64,000 nt of DNA from Clostridium cibarium. GTDB taxonomy: Bacteria > Bacillota > Clostridia > Clostridiales > Clostridiaceae. This document shows, in pieces, positions 16,722 to 26,184 of the stretch. Positions within the stretch are counted from its first letter, which is position 1. Every line of letters begins with the position of its first letter. The notes beneath the pieces were generated by a model that made no database searches, was not told where the DNA came from, and saw only the letters and a list, made by a program, of their open reading frames with translations. A program made the position numbers and the translations under genes. Location: the NCBI RefSeq assembly GCF_014836335.1, contig NZ_JACSRA010000025.1:1-64000 (forward strand). Reading direction: 5' to 3'.

Positions 16722-17699
16722 CTATCCCTCATTTGCTTTATGACAAGCTACAAAATGATTTTTTATTACTTCTCTATACTCTGGCACTTCATTTTCACAT
16801 ATATCACTTGCATAAGGACACCTAGTATGAAACTTGCATCCATTAGGAGGATTTGCTGGAGACGGAATATCTCCTTTTAATATTATTCTATCTCTTTTTG
16901 CTGTTGGATCTGGAATAGGAATTGCAGACAATAATGCTTTAGTATATGGATGCAGAGGATTTTCAAATAATTCTTCTTTATCTGTAAGCTCCATCATAGA
17001 ACCAAGATACATAACACCTACTCTAGTACATATATGCTCAACTACAGAAAGGTCATGAGATATAAACATATATGTAAATCCCTTTTCCTTTTGAAGTTTT
17101 ACTAACAAATTAATTATTTGAGCTTGTATAGAAACATCTAATGCCGAAACTGGCTCATCAGCTACAATAAATTCAGGATCTAATGCTAGAGCTCTAGCAA
17201 TTCCTATTCTTTGTCTTTGTCCCCCTGAAAATTCATGTGGAAATCTATCTATATAATATTCTGGCAACCCACACTGACTCATTGTATCAAGAACTTTTTT
17301 TCTTAATCCATCTTTTGATACTAATTTATGATCAATTAAAGCTTCTCCTATTATTTGACCAACTGTCATTCTTGGATTTAATGACGAATATGGATCTTGG
17401 AATACTAACTGCATCTTAGGACGAAGACTTCTAAGTTCTGTCTTTTTCATAGCACTTATTTCTTGTCCTTTAAAATATACTTTGCCTGCCGTAGGTTTAA
17501 GTAATTGTAATATAGTTCTCCCAGTAGTAGATTTACCACACCCAGATTCCCCCACAATACCTAAGGTTTCCCCTTTCTTTATTTCAAAAGAAACATCATC
17601 AACAGCTCTTACATCTCCAACTCTATGTTTAAAAAAGCCCCCCATAATAGGAAAGTATTGCTTTAAGTTTTCTACTTTTAATACTAATTCCTCTGTCAT
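16722..17699 (-). CDS. oppF: Oligopeptide ABC transporter ATPase OppF
   Basis: Cytoplasmic ATPase of the peptide importer. Walker A GESGCGKSTTGR, Q-loop VFQDPYSSLNPRM, signature FSGGQRQRIGIARAL, Walker B FIVADEPVSALD, and H-loop FISHDLSVV are intact. The C-terminal oligopeptide-binding extension includes CKFHTRCPYASDIC with the conserved Cys of this family. ATG 17699 overlaps the oppD stop by one base (TAATG), indicating coupled translation. Confidence 0.93.
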   Translation of the reverse strand: MTEELVLKVENLKQYFPIMGGFFKHRVGDVRAVDDVSFEIKKGETLGIVGESGCGKSTTGRTILQLLKPTAGKVYFKGQEISAMKKTELRSLRPKMQLVFQDPYSSLNPRMTVGQIIGEALIDHKLVSKDGLRKKVLDTMSQCGLPEYYIDRFPHEFSGGQRQRIGIARALALDPEFIVADEPVSALDVSIQAQIINLLVKLQKEKGFTYMFISHDLSVVEHICTRVGVMYLGSMMELTDKEELFENPLHPYTKALLSAIPIPDPTAKRDRIILKGDIPSPANPPNGCKFHTRCPYASDICENEVPEYREVIKNHFVACHKANEG

Positions 17700-18697
17700 T
17701 ATTTCTTCTCCTCCTTTGATGCAGTCTCTTCATCATATAACCAACATGCAACCTTATGATTTTCACCAATAAGCTTCAAACTAGGTATAGAGGTTTTGCA
17801 TATATCCATCACCTTATCACATCTATCACAGAAATAGCAACACTCCTTCATTCCTACTGGATTTGGAACTTGCCCTGGTATTGAATAAAGTTCTGTTTGT
17901 CTTTCTGATAATTTGGGTTTTGATTTTAGCAATCCAATAGTATATGGATGAGAAGTTTCTTTAAATATCTCCATAACAGGGGCCTCTTCTACAACTTTTC
18001 CAGCATACATAACCACAACATAATCTGCCATTTCAGCAACAACTCCAAGATCATGTGTAATCAAAAGTATGGAAGTTTTGAATTTATCTTTAATGCCTCT
18101 CATAAGGTCTAAAATTTGAGCTTGAATCGTAACATCCAATGCCGTTGTCGGCTCGTCTGCTATTAATACTTTCGGATTACAAGAAAGCCCCATAGCTATC
18201 ATTACTCTTTGTCTCATTCCTCCTGATAACTCATGCGGATATGAATCTACTATTTCATTTGCTCTAGGTATTCCTACTTCTTCTAATAACTCTATAGATC
18301 TCTTTCTTGCAGCCTTTTTATCCATTCCTTCATGAATCATTAAACTCTCTGAAATTTGAAGTCCAATTGTAAATACAGGATTCAAAGAGCTCATAGGCTC
18401 TTGAAATATCATAGCAATATCCTTACCTCTTATTTTTCTCATTTCTTCATCTGACAATTTTAACAAGTCTTTGCCATCATATAATATTTCTCCACCTTCA
18501 ATACTACCATTGTCCTTTGAAATTAATCCCATAATACTCATGGCAGTTATTGATTTTCCACAACCTGATTCCCCAACTATACAAACTGTTTCACCTTTTC
18601 TTACACTAAATGAAACATCATTAACTGCTTTGACTATTCCAGCTTCTATCTTGAAAAAGGTCTTTAAACTCTTTATTTCTAATAAATTATTACTCAT
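17699..18697 (-). CDS. oppD: Oligopeptide ABC transporter ATPase OppD
   Basis: Partner ATPase of OppF. Walker A GESGCGKSITAM, Q-loop FQEPMSSLNPVF, signature LSGGMRQRVMIAMGL, Walker B LIADEPTTALD, and H-loop ITHDLGVVAEM. The C-terminal Cys cluster (CCYFCDRCDKVMDIC) is richer than in many OppD proteins, where it can carry an iron-sulfur centre. Twelve bases separate it from oppC. Confidence 0.93.
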   Translation of the reverse strand: MSNNLLEIKSLKTFFKIEAGIVKAVNDVSFSVRKGETVCIVGESGCGKSITAMSIMGLISKDNGSIEGGEILYDGKDLLKLSDEEMRKIRGKDIAMIFQEPMSSLNPVFTIGLQISESLMIHEGMDKKAARKRSIELLEEVGIPRANEIVDSYPHELSGGMRQRVMIAMGLSCNPKVLIADEPTTALDVTIQAQILDLMRGIKDKFKTSILLITHDLGVVAEMADYVVVMYAGKVVEEAPVMEIFKETSHPYTIGLLKSKPKLSERQTELYSIPGQVPNPVGMKECCYFCDRCDKVMDICKTSIPSLKLIGENHKVACWLYDEETASKEEKK

Positions 18698-18708
18698 ACC
18701 TCTTCCCC

Positions 18709-19608
18709 CTATCTCTTCATCTTTGGATCTAATGCATCTCTAAGTCCATCACCTAATAGATTTACTCCCATAGTAATTATTAGTATGCATATACCTGGTG
18801 GTACCCAAAGCCAAGGTCTATTTTTAAAATCCGGAAGATTATTTGCAATAGTAATCATATTTCCCCATGAAGGAACAGGTTCAGCAACTCCCATTCCAAG
18901 ATAACTTAAAGCTGATTCTGTTAAAATAGCTGATGCTATTCCAAGAGTTGCATTTACTATTATTACTGGAATAACGTTCGGAATTAAATGTCTTATTATT
19001 TTTCTTCTATCTCTAAGACCTAAAGCTTCTGTTGCCTGCATAAATTCTTGTTCTCTTAAAGATAAAATCTCACCTCTAACAAGTCTTGCAATAGTTGGCC
19101 AAGATAATATTCCTATTATGAAAATTAAAAATACAATCCTTAGAGAAGCACTTACCTTAAGGTCTGATAATACACTACCCAAAACTAATATTATAGGTAA
19201 GAAAGGAAGAGCTAAAAAAATATCTGTTATAGACATTAAAATAGAATCCACTTTTCCTTTATAATATCCTGCTATAGCACCTACTAAAGTACCTACTATA
19301 GTTTCTATTAATACAGCTACAACTCCAACCAATATTGATATTCTTCCTCCGAACATTAATCTAGTTAGCATATCCCTACCTAAATAGTCAGTTCCTAATA
19401 CATGTCCACCTCCTGGTGGCATTTTTAGATCATCTGTATGAGTATTATAGCCATACTTCATAAAAAATGGTCCAACAAAACTAAATAAAACAATAATTAT
19501 TATAAGTATTAAGCCAAGCATGGCTAATTTATTCTTTTTCAATCTATTCAACACCATTTTTGAAGGTGATATTATTTCTTGCTCTTTTTCATTAACTAAA
19601 CTTTCCAT
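18709..19608 (-). CDS. oppC: Oligopeptide ABC transporter permease OppC
   Basis: Inner-membrane permease with the DppC/OppC layout. The N-terminal OppC domain is followed by one helix (about 28-50), a periplasmic-type loop GHVLGTDYLGRDMLTRL, and five more helices. The ATPase-coupling EAA loop is ATEALGLRDRRKIIRHLIPN. AGGAGG precedes ATG 19608. Confidence 0.93.
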   Translation of the reverse strand: MESLVNEKEQEIISPSKMVLNRLKKNKLAMLGLILIIIIVLFSFVGPFFMKYGYNTHTDDLKMPPGGGHVLGTDYLGRDMLTRLMFGGRISILVGVVAVLIETIVGTLVGAIAGYYKGKVDSILMSITDIFLALPFLPIILVLGSVLSDLKVSASLRIVFLIFIIGILSWPTIARLVRGEILSLREQEFMQATEALGLRDRRKIIRHLIPNVIPVIIVNATLGIASAILTESALSYLGMGVAEPVPSWGNMITIANNLPDFKNRPWLWVPPGICILIITMGVNLLGDGLRDALDPKMKR

Positions 19609-19619
19609 TAGCCTTCCTC

Positions 19620-20582
19620 CTATTTCAATCTAATTCGTGGATCAACCACTGCATATAAAACATCAGAAAGCAAATTCCCAATTAAGGTCAATATGCCCAT
19701 AAACATGTTGAATCCCATAACAAGTGTATAATCTCTATTAACAATAGCATCATAGCCAACTTTACCAATTCCAGGCCAAACAAAAATAGTTTCTGTTATT
19801 ATAGCTCCTGCAAAAAGTGATGGTATAGTTAATCCTATATATGTAATTATCGGTATTAGCCCATTTCTTAATGCATGTTTATATATAACCACTTTTTCTT
19901 TTAACCCCTTAGCTCTAGCTGTGCGAATATAATCCTGTCTAATAACTTCAAGCATGGAAGTTCTAACATACCTAATATAGTTTCCTATATTTAATATAGT
20001 TAGTGTAGCAACTGGCAAAAACATATGTTTTAAAAGATCCATAAACTTAGCCATTCCTGTATAATTAGTCCCTGCAGTACTCATTCCTGCTACAGGAAGA
20101 ATTCCAAGCTTTAATGAAAAAATATTTATAGAAACTAATGCTATGAAAAATGATGGAAGTGATATTCCTATAAACGTTAGTATGGTAAACGTTTTATCAA
20201 ACTTTGAATACTGCTTGACTGCTGATATAATTCCTATAGGTATTGATATAATTAAACACAATATAAATGATACAAAAGCTAAGTAAAATGAATTCCATAC
20301 ATAATCTCCCAAAACCTTACTAACAGGCTCTTTATATTTTAATGAATCCCCAAAGTCCATTAGAATAGCTTTTTTAGCCCAATTAATATATCTAACTGGT
20401 ACTGGTTTATCGAATCCATAAATCTCCTTCAGTTCTTGAACTTTTTCCGCACTCATATTAGGATTAGCCTTTGTATCAACAAAGTCCCCTGGTGTTAAGT
20501 TTACTATAACAAAAAATATAATAGATAAAATAAACATTATTGGTATCATTTTTAATACCCTTTTTATAATATACTGTATCAT
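19620..20582 (-). CDS. oppB: Oligopeptide ABC transporter permease OppB
   Basis: Permease partner of OppC. It has an N-terminal helix (IKRVLKMIPIMFILSIIFF), a large extracellular loop, and five further helices. The coupling loop is RTARAKGLKEKVVIYKHALRN. GGAGAAGG precedes ATG 20582, and the oppC start follows 11 bases after the stop. Confidence 0.93.
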   Translation of the reverse strand: MIQYIIKRVLKMIPIMFILSIIFFVIVNLTPGDFVDTKANPNMSAEKVQELKEIYGFDKPVPVRYINWAKKAILMDFGDSLKYKEPVSKVLGDYVWNSFYLAFVSFILCLIISIPIGIISAVKQYSKFDKTFTILTFIGISLPSFFIALVSINIFSLKLGILPVAGMSTAGTNYTGMAKFMDLLKHMFLPVATLTILNIGNYIRYVRTSMLEVIRQDYIRTARAKGLKEKVVIYKHALRNGLIPIITYIGLTIPSLFAGAIITETIFVWPGIGKVGYDAIVNRDYTLVMGFNMFMGILTLIGNLLSDVLYAVVDPRIRLK

Positions 20583-20668
20583 TTAACCTTCTCCATTCCA
20601 CAATTAATATACTTAATCTATTAAAGGCATCATTAAAAGATGCCTTTAATAACTTTTTATTAATTCAA

Positions 20669-22387
20669 TTAATCTTCTACAGACACCTTGTAAAGATTAT
20701 AAGTATAACGTACGTATGGAGAAACTTCTAATCCTTTAACTCTTCCATTATATGCCCACATATCATTTCTTTGATACATATAGATATATGGTAAATCTTC
20801 ATTCAATTCTTTATACAATTCTTTGAATAGTTCTTTTTGCTTATCTTTATCTGATTCTGCTGCTATCTTCTTATATATCTCATCAACTTTAGAATTTGAA
20901 TATGCAGTTTTATTTTGTGATCCGTTTGTTCCATATATAGGACTATCATTGGGATCTGCTGTTAATACCCATGCCATGAATAACATATCCCAATTGCCAG
21001 TCTTTTGTTTTGCTGTCATTGAATTAAAGTCCATCTTTTCACTAGTGAACTTAATTCCAAGTTCTTTCCAGTTATCTGTAGCTACTGATAAAAGCGCATC
21101 TACTACTGAATTTGGAGTAGTTCCTGTAAAGTTAATTTCAAGCTTTTGACCATTTTTTTCTCTTATTCCATCTGATCCTACTTTCCATCCAGCATCATCT
21201 AACATCTTTTTAGCCTTATCCATGTCAAACGCATAATCTTTGTCCCCATCTGCATATGCCCATGAAGCTTTAGATTGTGGAACATTTATAACACTTGCAT
21301 ATTTTCCATATACTGAGTTGACTATTTTAGCTCTATCTAAACCAGTTGCCAATGCTTGTCTTACAGCTTTATCTTTAAATATTGGCTTAGCTTCATTAAA
21401 TGCTATATATCCGTATCCGTTAGTTGGGAATAACTTATATGACATATACCCTAATCCCTCTATAGTTTCTACATTGTCTTCTGAAACAGTAGGACTGACT
21501 ATATCTACATCTCCAGATTGTAACATTGGAATTTGTACATCTTCCTCAGTAATCTTATATATAAGATTCTTCGTTTTTGGTGTTCCTTTATGATATTTAG
21601 AATTTGCTTCTAAATCAATTTCTTGCCCCTCTTTGTAAGAAGTCAACTTATAAGCACCAGATACAGGTCCTGGCTTTTTATATGTTTCCTTTAATCCATC
21701 TGTATTTCCATGTCTATAGTACTTTCCATAATAACTTTCAGGAATAGGTCTAAAAACTCCTAAATCATATATAGCTGATGAACTTTTTTCTTCTAAAGTT
21801 ATTTTTATAGTTTCATCATCTACAATTTGAATTCCTGATATATCTTCTGCTTTTCCTTCTTTGTAATCTCTACCACCTTTTATTTTTGTTTTTCCTGTAA
21901 CAAAATCTAAAGGGCCTGTATATGTTCCATCACATACAACTTTAATAGGAAATGCTATATCTTTTGAAGTTATTTTGTTCCCATCAGACCATGTTAAATC
22001 TTTCTTTAATTTAAAAGTATATGTTAAACCATCATCTGACAAGCCATGGCTTTCAAGTAGGTTATCCTCTACTTCTCCATTTTCTGTATTAGTCATTAAA
22101 TACTCATACATACTATCAGTAATATAATCGTCATTCAAACTCTCTGCATATAAAGGATTAAGTACCCCATCAGGAGCTTCCGTTCCAATTATCAATGTAT
22201 CCTTTCTATTTTTAGCTGTTTCAGGATTTTTGCTCATATCAGTAGCATCATAAGTTGTAACTATTGAAGATGTTAAATCTGACTTTTCTTTACTTACAGA
22301 TGAACTATTTGCTGCCCCCCCACAAGAAACAGCCATTGATGCTGTCAGCATTAAGGATAATACCATTAACACTTTTTTTAATTTCAT
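20669..22387 (-). CDS. oppA: Oligopeptide-binding lipoprotein OppA
   Basis: Extracellular solute-binding lipoprotein (SBP family 5). It has a signal peptide with a lipobox-like end (MAVSCGG, lipid-modified Cys at about residue 22), then RKDTLIIGTEAPDGVLNPL and the YTFKLKKDLTWSDGNKIT segment typical of the family. It ends with a peptide-binding C-lobe. At 572 residues it is of normal size. First gene of oppABCDF; its own promoter is at 22581-22609, with a leader hairpin at 22480-22517. Confidence 0.92.
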   Translation of the reverse strand: MKLKKVLMVLSLMLTASMAVSCGGAANSSSVSKEKSDLTSSIVTTYDATDMSKNPETAKNRKDTLIIGTEAPDGVLNPLYAESLNDDYITDSMYEYLMTNTENGEVEDNLLESHGLSDDGLTYTFKLKKDLTWSDGNKITSKDIAFPIKVVCDGTYTGPLDFVTGKTKIKGGRDYKEGKAEDISGIQIVDDETIKITLEEKSSSAIYDLGVFRPIPESYYGKYYRHGNTDGLKETYKKPGPVSGAYKLTSYKEGQEIDLEANSKYHKGTPKTKNLIYKITEEDVQIPMLQSGDVDIVSPTVSEDNVETIEGLGYMSYKLFPTNGYGYIAFNEAKPIFKDKAVRQALATGLDRAKIVNSVYGKYASVINVPQSKASWAYADGDKDYAFDMDKAKKMLDDAGWKVGSDGIREKNGQKLEINFTGTTPNSVVDALLSVATDNWKELGIKFTSEKMDFNSMTAKQKTGNWDMLFMAWVLTADPNDSPIYGTNGSQNKTAYSNSKVDEIYKKIAAESDKDKQKELFKELYKELNEDLPYIYMYQRNDMWAYNGRVKGLEVSPYVRYTYNLYKVSVED

Positions 22388-22479
22388 TTTTTATTCCCCC
22401 TTATTATTTTTGATCTTTATTTATAAACCTTTTCTTTTAAAGTTATAAATCCCCAATTGCTTAGTTCTTTAATATATTA

Positions 22480-22517
22480 AAAGAGGTTACAATGCTTCAC
22501 CGCTTCATAACCCCTTT
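22480..22517 (-). promoter_or_regulatory. Hairpin in the oppA leader
   Basis: AAAGAGGTTA / TAACCCCTTT arms (G-U pairs allowed) enclose 18 bases in the oppA 5' leader, about 60 bases downstream of the promoter. On the minus strand a short CTCTTTTAA tail follows. It may attenuate opp expression, or terminate read-through from the Cys-rich gene. No T-box or known riboswitch motif was found. Confidence 0.45.
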
Positions 22518-22580
22518 GTTATACATCTTAAGTAATATTTAACTTTTCTGTAATATACACCTATATACTGATTAATTAAT

Positions 22581-22609
22581 ATAATAATATTATTCACCTG
22601 ACATGTCAA
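22581..22609 (-). promoter_or_regulatory. Sigma-A promoter of the opp operon
   Basis: Minus strand: TTGACA (22604-22609), 17-base spacer, TATTAT (22581-22586). It gives a leader of about 190 bases before oppA. Confidence 0.75.
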
Positions 22610-22658
22610 TATATTCTTTATTATATATTTCTTTATATTAATTTAATAATTATCCACA

Positions 22659-22829
22659 TCATTTTTCAAAATATAATACCGACTCTGTTTCTCTGCAATA
22701 CTTAACACAAATACATTGCGCCAATTTTCTCGGACACTTATAGCATAGACATCCCAAATCATCTCCAGCACATTCACCACTTTTCTTTTCTGGGCACTCT
22801 CCACAATTAACTCCATTACCTGCTGGCAT
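22659..22829 (-). CDS. Small Cys-rich protein (56 residues)
   Basis: ATG 22829 has GAGGAGATG seven bases upstream. The frame encodes 56 residues with nine Cys, arranged as C-x2-C, C-x6-C-x-C-x2-C, C-x-C-x3-C (CGEC, CLCYKC, CICVKYC). A metal-binding fold, zinc or iron-sulfur, is likely. It resembles small clostridial and archaeal Cys-cluster proteins (possibly DUF2769-like), but the family call is tentative. A longer overlapping frame (22643-22837) has no Cys pattern and is a shadow. The gene stands alone between the ABC-2 exporter and opp. Confidence 0.65.
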   Translation of the reverse strand: MPAGNGVNCGECPEKKSGECAGDDLGCLCYKCPRKLAQCICVKYCRETESVLYFEK

Positions 22830-23011
22830 AAAATCATCTCCTCTTCTTACTTACAATTATAGTTATATAGAATATATTTTTATAAGTCTACTAGGATAAT
22901 TATACTCCAAAGCATTATAAAAAAACTCATTTAAATAAATGAGTAGAAGTAAATGAAATATTTATTTTTATATTCTCACACTATAAAGCTAGTACTTATG
23001 CTAAATACAAT

Positions 23012-23047
23012 AAGAAAGAGACTTTCAAAATTACTTTGAAAATCTCT
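23012..23047 (-). terminator. Terminator region after the ABC-2 exporter
   Basis: AGAGACTTTCAAA / TTTGAAAATCTCT arms. On the minus strand they are followed by CTTTCTTATT. It lies 80 bases past the permease stop. A second small hairpin (ACTCATTT/AAATGAGT, about 22925-22943) lies beyond it. Confidence 0.6.
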
Positions 23048-23126
23048 AGAATATCTTCTTTCTTATCATATTTTATTACGTTGAAGTATAATTATAACCT
23101 TATTAATTTCTTTTTGAGTAACAAAA

Positions 23127-24350
23127 TTAAATTAATATATCTTTTTTACTAAATACAATGTGGGCAATTACATAAGAAAATATTATAGTTCCTATCATTA
23201 ATCCAATACCTAAACTAATGTTGAAATTAGGATTTTGAAACACTCCACTAATATCTCCACTAATTACATCCCCACTTCTACCATAGTTAAAGAACATAAG
23301 GTGAGCTACTTTAGCTACTTTAGCAGATACCATACATGCCATAGTACTTGCTACTGATATTATTACAGTTAAAGCCATAGTTGTCATACTACTTTTAAAT
23401 AAAGCTGATATCAAAAATACAAATGCACAGCAAGTGATAATGAATAAAACTTGTAACCCAAAGCTTTGAAGCAAAGCATCTCCTCTTGTAGCCGTAAATC
23501 CACTATTAGTCACTTGCTTAATCATAGGTTCACCCATTCTATTTAAGTTTGAATAATCAAATTCATATGTTTTATGAATTATTTCAGGTATTTTTGTTCC
23601 ATCAAATCCACCTACAACTCCTACTACTCCGAAAGCTAGAAGTTCAAGTCCACCTATCATACTTACAACTGTGATAACAACTGCAATAAACTTTGATAAA
23701 ATCACCTTGCCTCTTGATATAGGCTGTACCAATAAGAATTTTAGAGTAGGAGGTGTCGATTCCCCTGATACCATATCGCTCATAAATACAGCAATACCTG
23801 ATACTAATATTATTAATCCTAAAACCTGAATAATATCTTTTAAATAGTTTATAGCATTAAACTTCCATGATTCAATTGGTTTTACATCATTATCTAAATA
23901 ATAATTAATTGCTTCTAATCTTTCATTTTGATATTGTTTGCTTTCTTCATTTCCACTTTTGTCATTTAAAGTTTTCTCTATATTTTCTTTTTCATTTTCT
24001 AAATTCTTTTTCCAGCTATTCGGGTCATTTTCATTTTTTAACAAATCTTCTTGTATCTTAATTAATTCTTGATCTTTCTCTATTTGTTGCTTACTATTTA
24101 TAACTTCTTCTTTAGCCCATGATTCAGAACTTTTTTCCGCATCTTTAATTCTATTATTAGCTAAATCTATTTGTCTATTCAACGATTCAATTTGCCCTTG
24201 TGGAGAATTTCGATATTCAGAATCCTTAGACCCATAGTAGCTAAGGAATATAGATCCTGTAATAAGAGCTAAAAACAAACCAAAGACTACCCAAGTCTTT
24301 CCTCTCCTAAGTAGCTTTATTAATTCATTCTTTATTAATGTAAATATCAT
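23127..24350 (-). CDS. ABC-2 type transporter permease
   Basis: Six-helix exporter permease. The first helix is at about 20-40. It is followed by a large extracytoplasmic, charged, coiled-coil-like insert (about 45-165), rich in Glu, Lys and Asn and not typical of minimal ABC-2 permeases. Helices resume at about 175. The pairing with an adjacent ATPase (overlap by one base) indicates a two-gene exporter of the bacitracin/multidrug ABC-2 kind. The substrate is not evident. Confidence 0.85.
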   Translation of the reverse strand: MIFTLIKNELIKLLRRGKTWVVFGLFLALITGSIFLSYYGSKDSEYRNSPQGQIESLNRQIDLANNRIKDAEKSSESWAKEEVINSKQQIEKDQELIKIQEDLLKNENDPNSWKKNLENEKENIEKTLNDKSGNEESKQYQNERLEAINYYLDNDVKPIESWKFNAINYLKDIIQVLGLIILVSGIAVFMSDMVSGESTPPTLKFLLVQPISRGKVILSKFIAVVITVVSMIGGLELLAFGVVGVVGGFDGTKIPEIIHKTYEFDYSNLNRMGEPMIKQVTNSGFTATRGDALLQSFGLQVLFIITCCAFVFLISALFKSSMTTMALTVIISVASTMACMVSAKVAKVAHLMFFNYGRSGDVISGDISGVFQNPNFNISLGIGLMIGTIIFSYVIAHIVFSKKDILI

Positions 24351-25264
24351 TATCTCATTCCTCCTTCCACAAGTTCCATATATCTTTGTTCCAATTCACT
24401 TCTATTTCTATATATCTCTTCAACTTCTATATTTTTATTTATGAGTTCTTTTAATACAATGTTAGTACTTCCAAATTCTATTATAATATGAATTTCATTT
24501 TCCTTAATCTGTGCATCTCTGACATTACCTAAAGTTTTTAATATAGTTACTGCCTTGACTTCATCTTTTGCTACCTTCAATGTTAAACTATCTAATTCAG
24601 TTTCTACACTGTTATCACTAATTTTTTCTACTGATTGTATAATTCCTTTATTGATGAAGGCAACTCTATCACAAAGATTTTGCACTTCACTTAAAATATG
24701 AGATGAAATAAATACAGACATACCCTTTTCTTTAGCAGCCTTCTTAACTATATCTCTAAAATCCAGTATTCCAGATGGATCAAGTCCATTTGTAGGTTCA
24801 TCCAAAATCAATAACTTAGGATTTCCTATTAAAGCTGCTGCAAGTCCTAATCTTTGCTTCATTCCTAATGAATACTTTCTAACCTTGTCATTAATTCTAT
24901 CTTTTAATCCTACAAGTTCAATAAGTTCTTCCACTTCTTCCTTAGACACTCCTCTAATCCTAGCTATTTGCATAAGATTTTCTCTTCCTGATAAGTACTT
25001 GTATAACTCAGGATTTTCTACAACTGCTCCCACGTATCTTAGAGCCTCTTCTTTATCCTTTTGAACACTATGTCCACAAATTGATATATCCCCTTCATTT
25101 TGAGCTATAAGTCCAACCAACATTCTTATTGTAGTAGTCTTTCCAGCTCCATTAGGCCCTAAAAAACCAAATATTTCGCCTTCTTCAACTGTTAGATTTA
25201 AATCTTTTATAATTTCTCTTTTGCCTAGTCTCTTCTTTACACCTTTAACTTCTAAAACATTCAT
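24350..25264 (-). CDS. ABC transporter ATPase (BcrA-like)
   Basis: ATPase partner of the ABC-2 permease. Walker A GPNGAGKTTTIRM, Q-loop VVENPELY, signature YSLGMKQRLGLAAAL, Walker B LLILDEPTNGLDPSG, and H-loop SSHILSEVQ are intact. The C-terminal 80 residues form a regulatory-type domain seen in BcrA/CcmA-like ATPases. AGGAGG precedes ATG 25264. Such pairs often export peptides or lipid-linked antibiotics; here the role is unknown. Confidence 0.9.
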   Translation of the reverse strand: MNVLEVKGVKKRLGKREIIKDLNLTVEEGEIFGFLGPNGAGKTTTIRMLVGLIAQNEGDISICGHSVQKDKEEALRYVGAVVENPELYKYLSGRENLMQIARIRGVSKEEVEELIELVGLKDRINDKVRKYSLGMKQRLGLAAALIGNPKLLILDEPTNGLDPSGILDFRDIVKKAAKEKGMSVFISSHILSEVQNLCDRVAFINKGIIQSVEKISDNSVETELDSLTLKVAKDEVKAVTILKTLGNVRDAQIKENEIHIIIEFGSTNIVLKELINKNIEVEEIYRNRSELEQRYMELVEGGMR

Positions 25265-25371
25265 TATTTTTCCTCCTTAATACCTATAACTAATACTATC
25301 CTCCAAAACTTAATATTTCTGTAAATAACATCTTAAGAATTCCTTAACTAATTCTAAATATATTTCTGTAT

Positions 25372-25416
25372 AAAAAAAGACCCTTCAAAATGATTCAACT
25401 CATTTTGAAGGGCTCT
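25372..25416 (-). terminator. Terminator after bofA
   Basis: AGACCCTTCAAAATGA pairs with TCATTTTGAAGGGCTCT, followed on the minus strand by seven T. It lies a few bases after the bofA stop and closes the dnaX-recR-bofA unit. Confidence 0.85.
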
Positions 25417-25420
25417 ATCT

Positions 25421-25687
25421 TTACATAAATAACTTAAATATTATAAGTGCTGCTACACCAGGAATACCTAATGTACCTGCAATCAAAGCAGTTACTAAAT
25501 TAATTCCTATGTGAAAATTAAAGCTCGCTCCGATTAAATTAACTATATATAAAAGTACGACTCCAAATATACCATTTAATAATATCTTTAATGGCCACTT
25601 AAAAAGTTTAAGTAAAAGAAATAATAAGACTACACCTATTAATCCATATATTATTAATCTAGTATCTGCAGATTGTAATAATTCCAT
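25421..25687 (-). CDS. bofA: Pro-sigma-K processing inhibitor BofA family
   Basis: An 88-residue membrane protein with two to three helices and the C-terminal TLGIPGVAALIIFKLF motif of BofA. In Bacillus, BofA holds the SpoIVFB protease inactive until the sigma-K checkpoint. In clostridia the gene is conserved next to recR, as here. It supports a spore-forming host. Confidence 0.85.
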   Translation of the reverse strand: MELLQSADTRLIIYGLIGVVLLFLLLKLFKWPLKILLNGIFGVVLLYIVNLIGASFNFHIGINLVTALIAGTLGIPGVAALIIFKLFM

Positions 25688-25707
25688 TTTCTCACCTCAC
25701 TACTATC

Positions 25708-25986
25708 CTATTCAGCTAATTCTAAAAATTTATCAACAATATACTCATTACTTACCGAAATTCCTCGTTCCCTTGCAATAGATAGTAAATGATCAAATCT
25801 CTTCATAGCAACCTCTTCTGAGTATATTGCAACTTCAATAAGCCTTGGATCTTCAACATTATTAAAAATATTTCTTGCTGTTTCAATTTCAAGTAAAGCA
25901 TATTCAATTTCAGTAATTAATTCATCATCTGTTTTATTGTTACTTATTATACCTTTAACATATTCAATAATATTTCTTTTATTCAT
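25708..25986 (-). CDS. DUF2508 (YaaL-like) protein
   Basis: A 92-residue acidic helical protein typically found between recR and bofA in Firmicutes. Conserved features include the YALLEIETARNIFNNVEDPRLIEVAIYSEEVA core. No function is known. It begins about 195 bases after recR and lies 20 bases before bofA. Confidence 0.8.
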   Translation of the reverse strand: MNKRNIIEYVKGIISNNKTDDELITEIEYALLEIETARNIFNNVEDPRLIEVAIYSEEVAMKRFDHLLSIARERGISVSNEYIVDKFLELAE

Positions 25987-26152
25987 AACATGCCTCCAAA
26001 TAATTTATCTAGAGTCTTGCCATTTATTTGATCAAATATACATTTTTAACATTTAAAGGTAACACTTTTAACTTAACTCACATATACTATTTCTATAAGA
26101 AGCTTTTCACTCATTATCAAACAAAACTTCTAAAACTCCCATCTATCTATTA

Positions 26153-26184
26153 AAGGGTCCATTTATTATTGGGCCCTCCTTTAT
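26153..26184 (-). terminator. Weak hairpin after recR
   Basis: GGGTCCA / TGGGCCC arms with an AAAGG/CCTTT extension. It overlaps the recR stop region, so it may partly separate recR from the DUF2508-bofA pair. Confidence 0.4.

Noticed and set aside
22480..22574. T-box in the oppA leader
   Set aside because: No AGGGTGGNACCGCG-type sequence and no specifier stem; only a hairpin remains.
22643..22837. Open frame of 64 codons
   Set aside because: The overlapping frame at 22659-22829 has the ribosome site and a clear Cys pattern; this one has neither.
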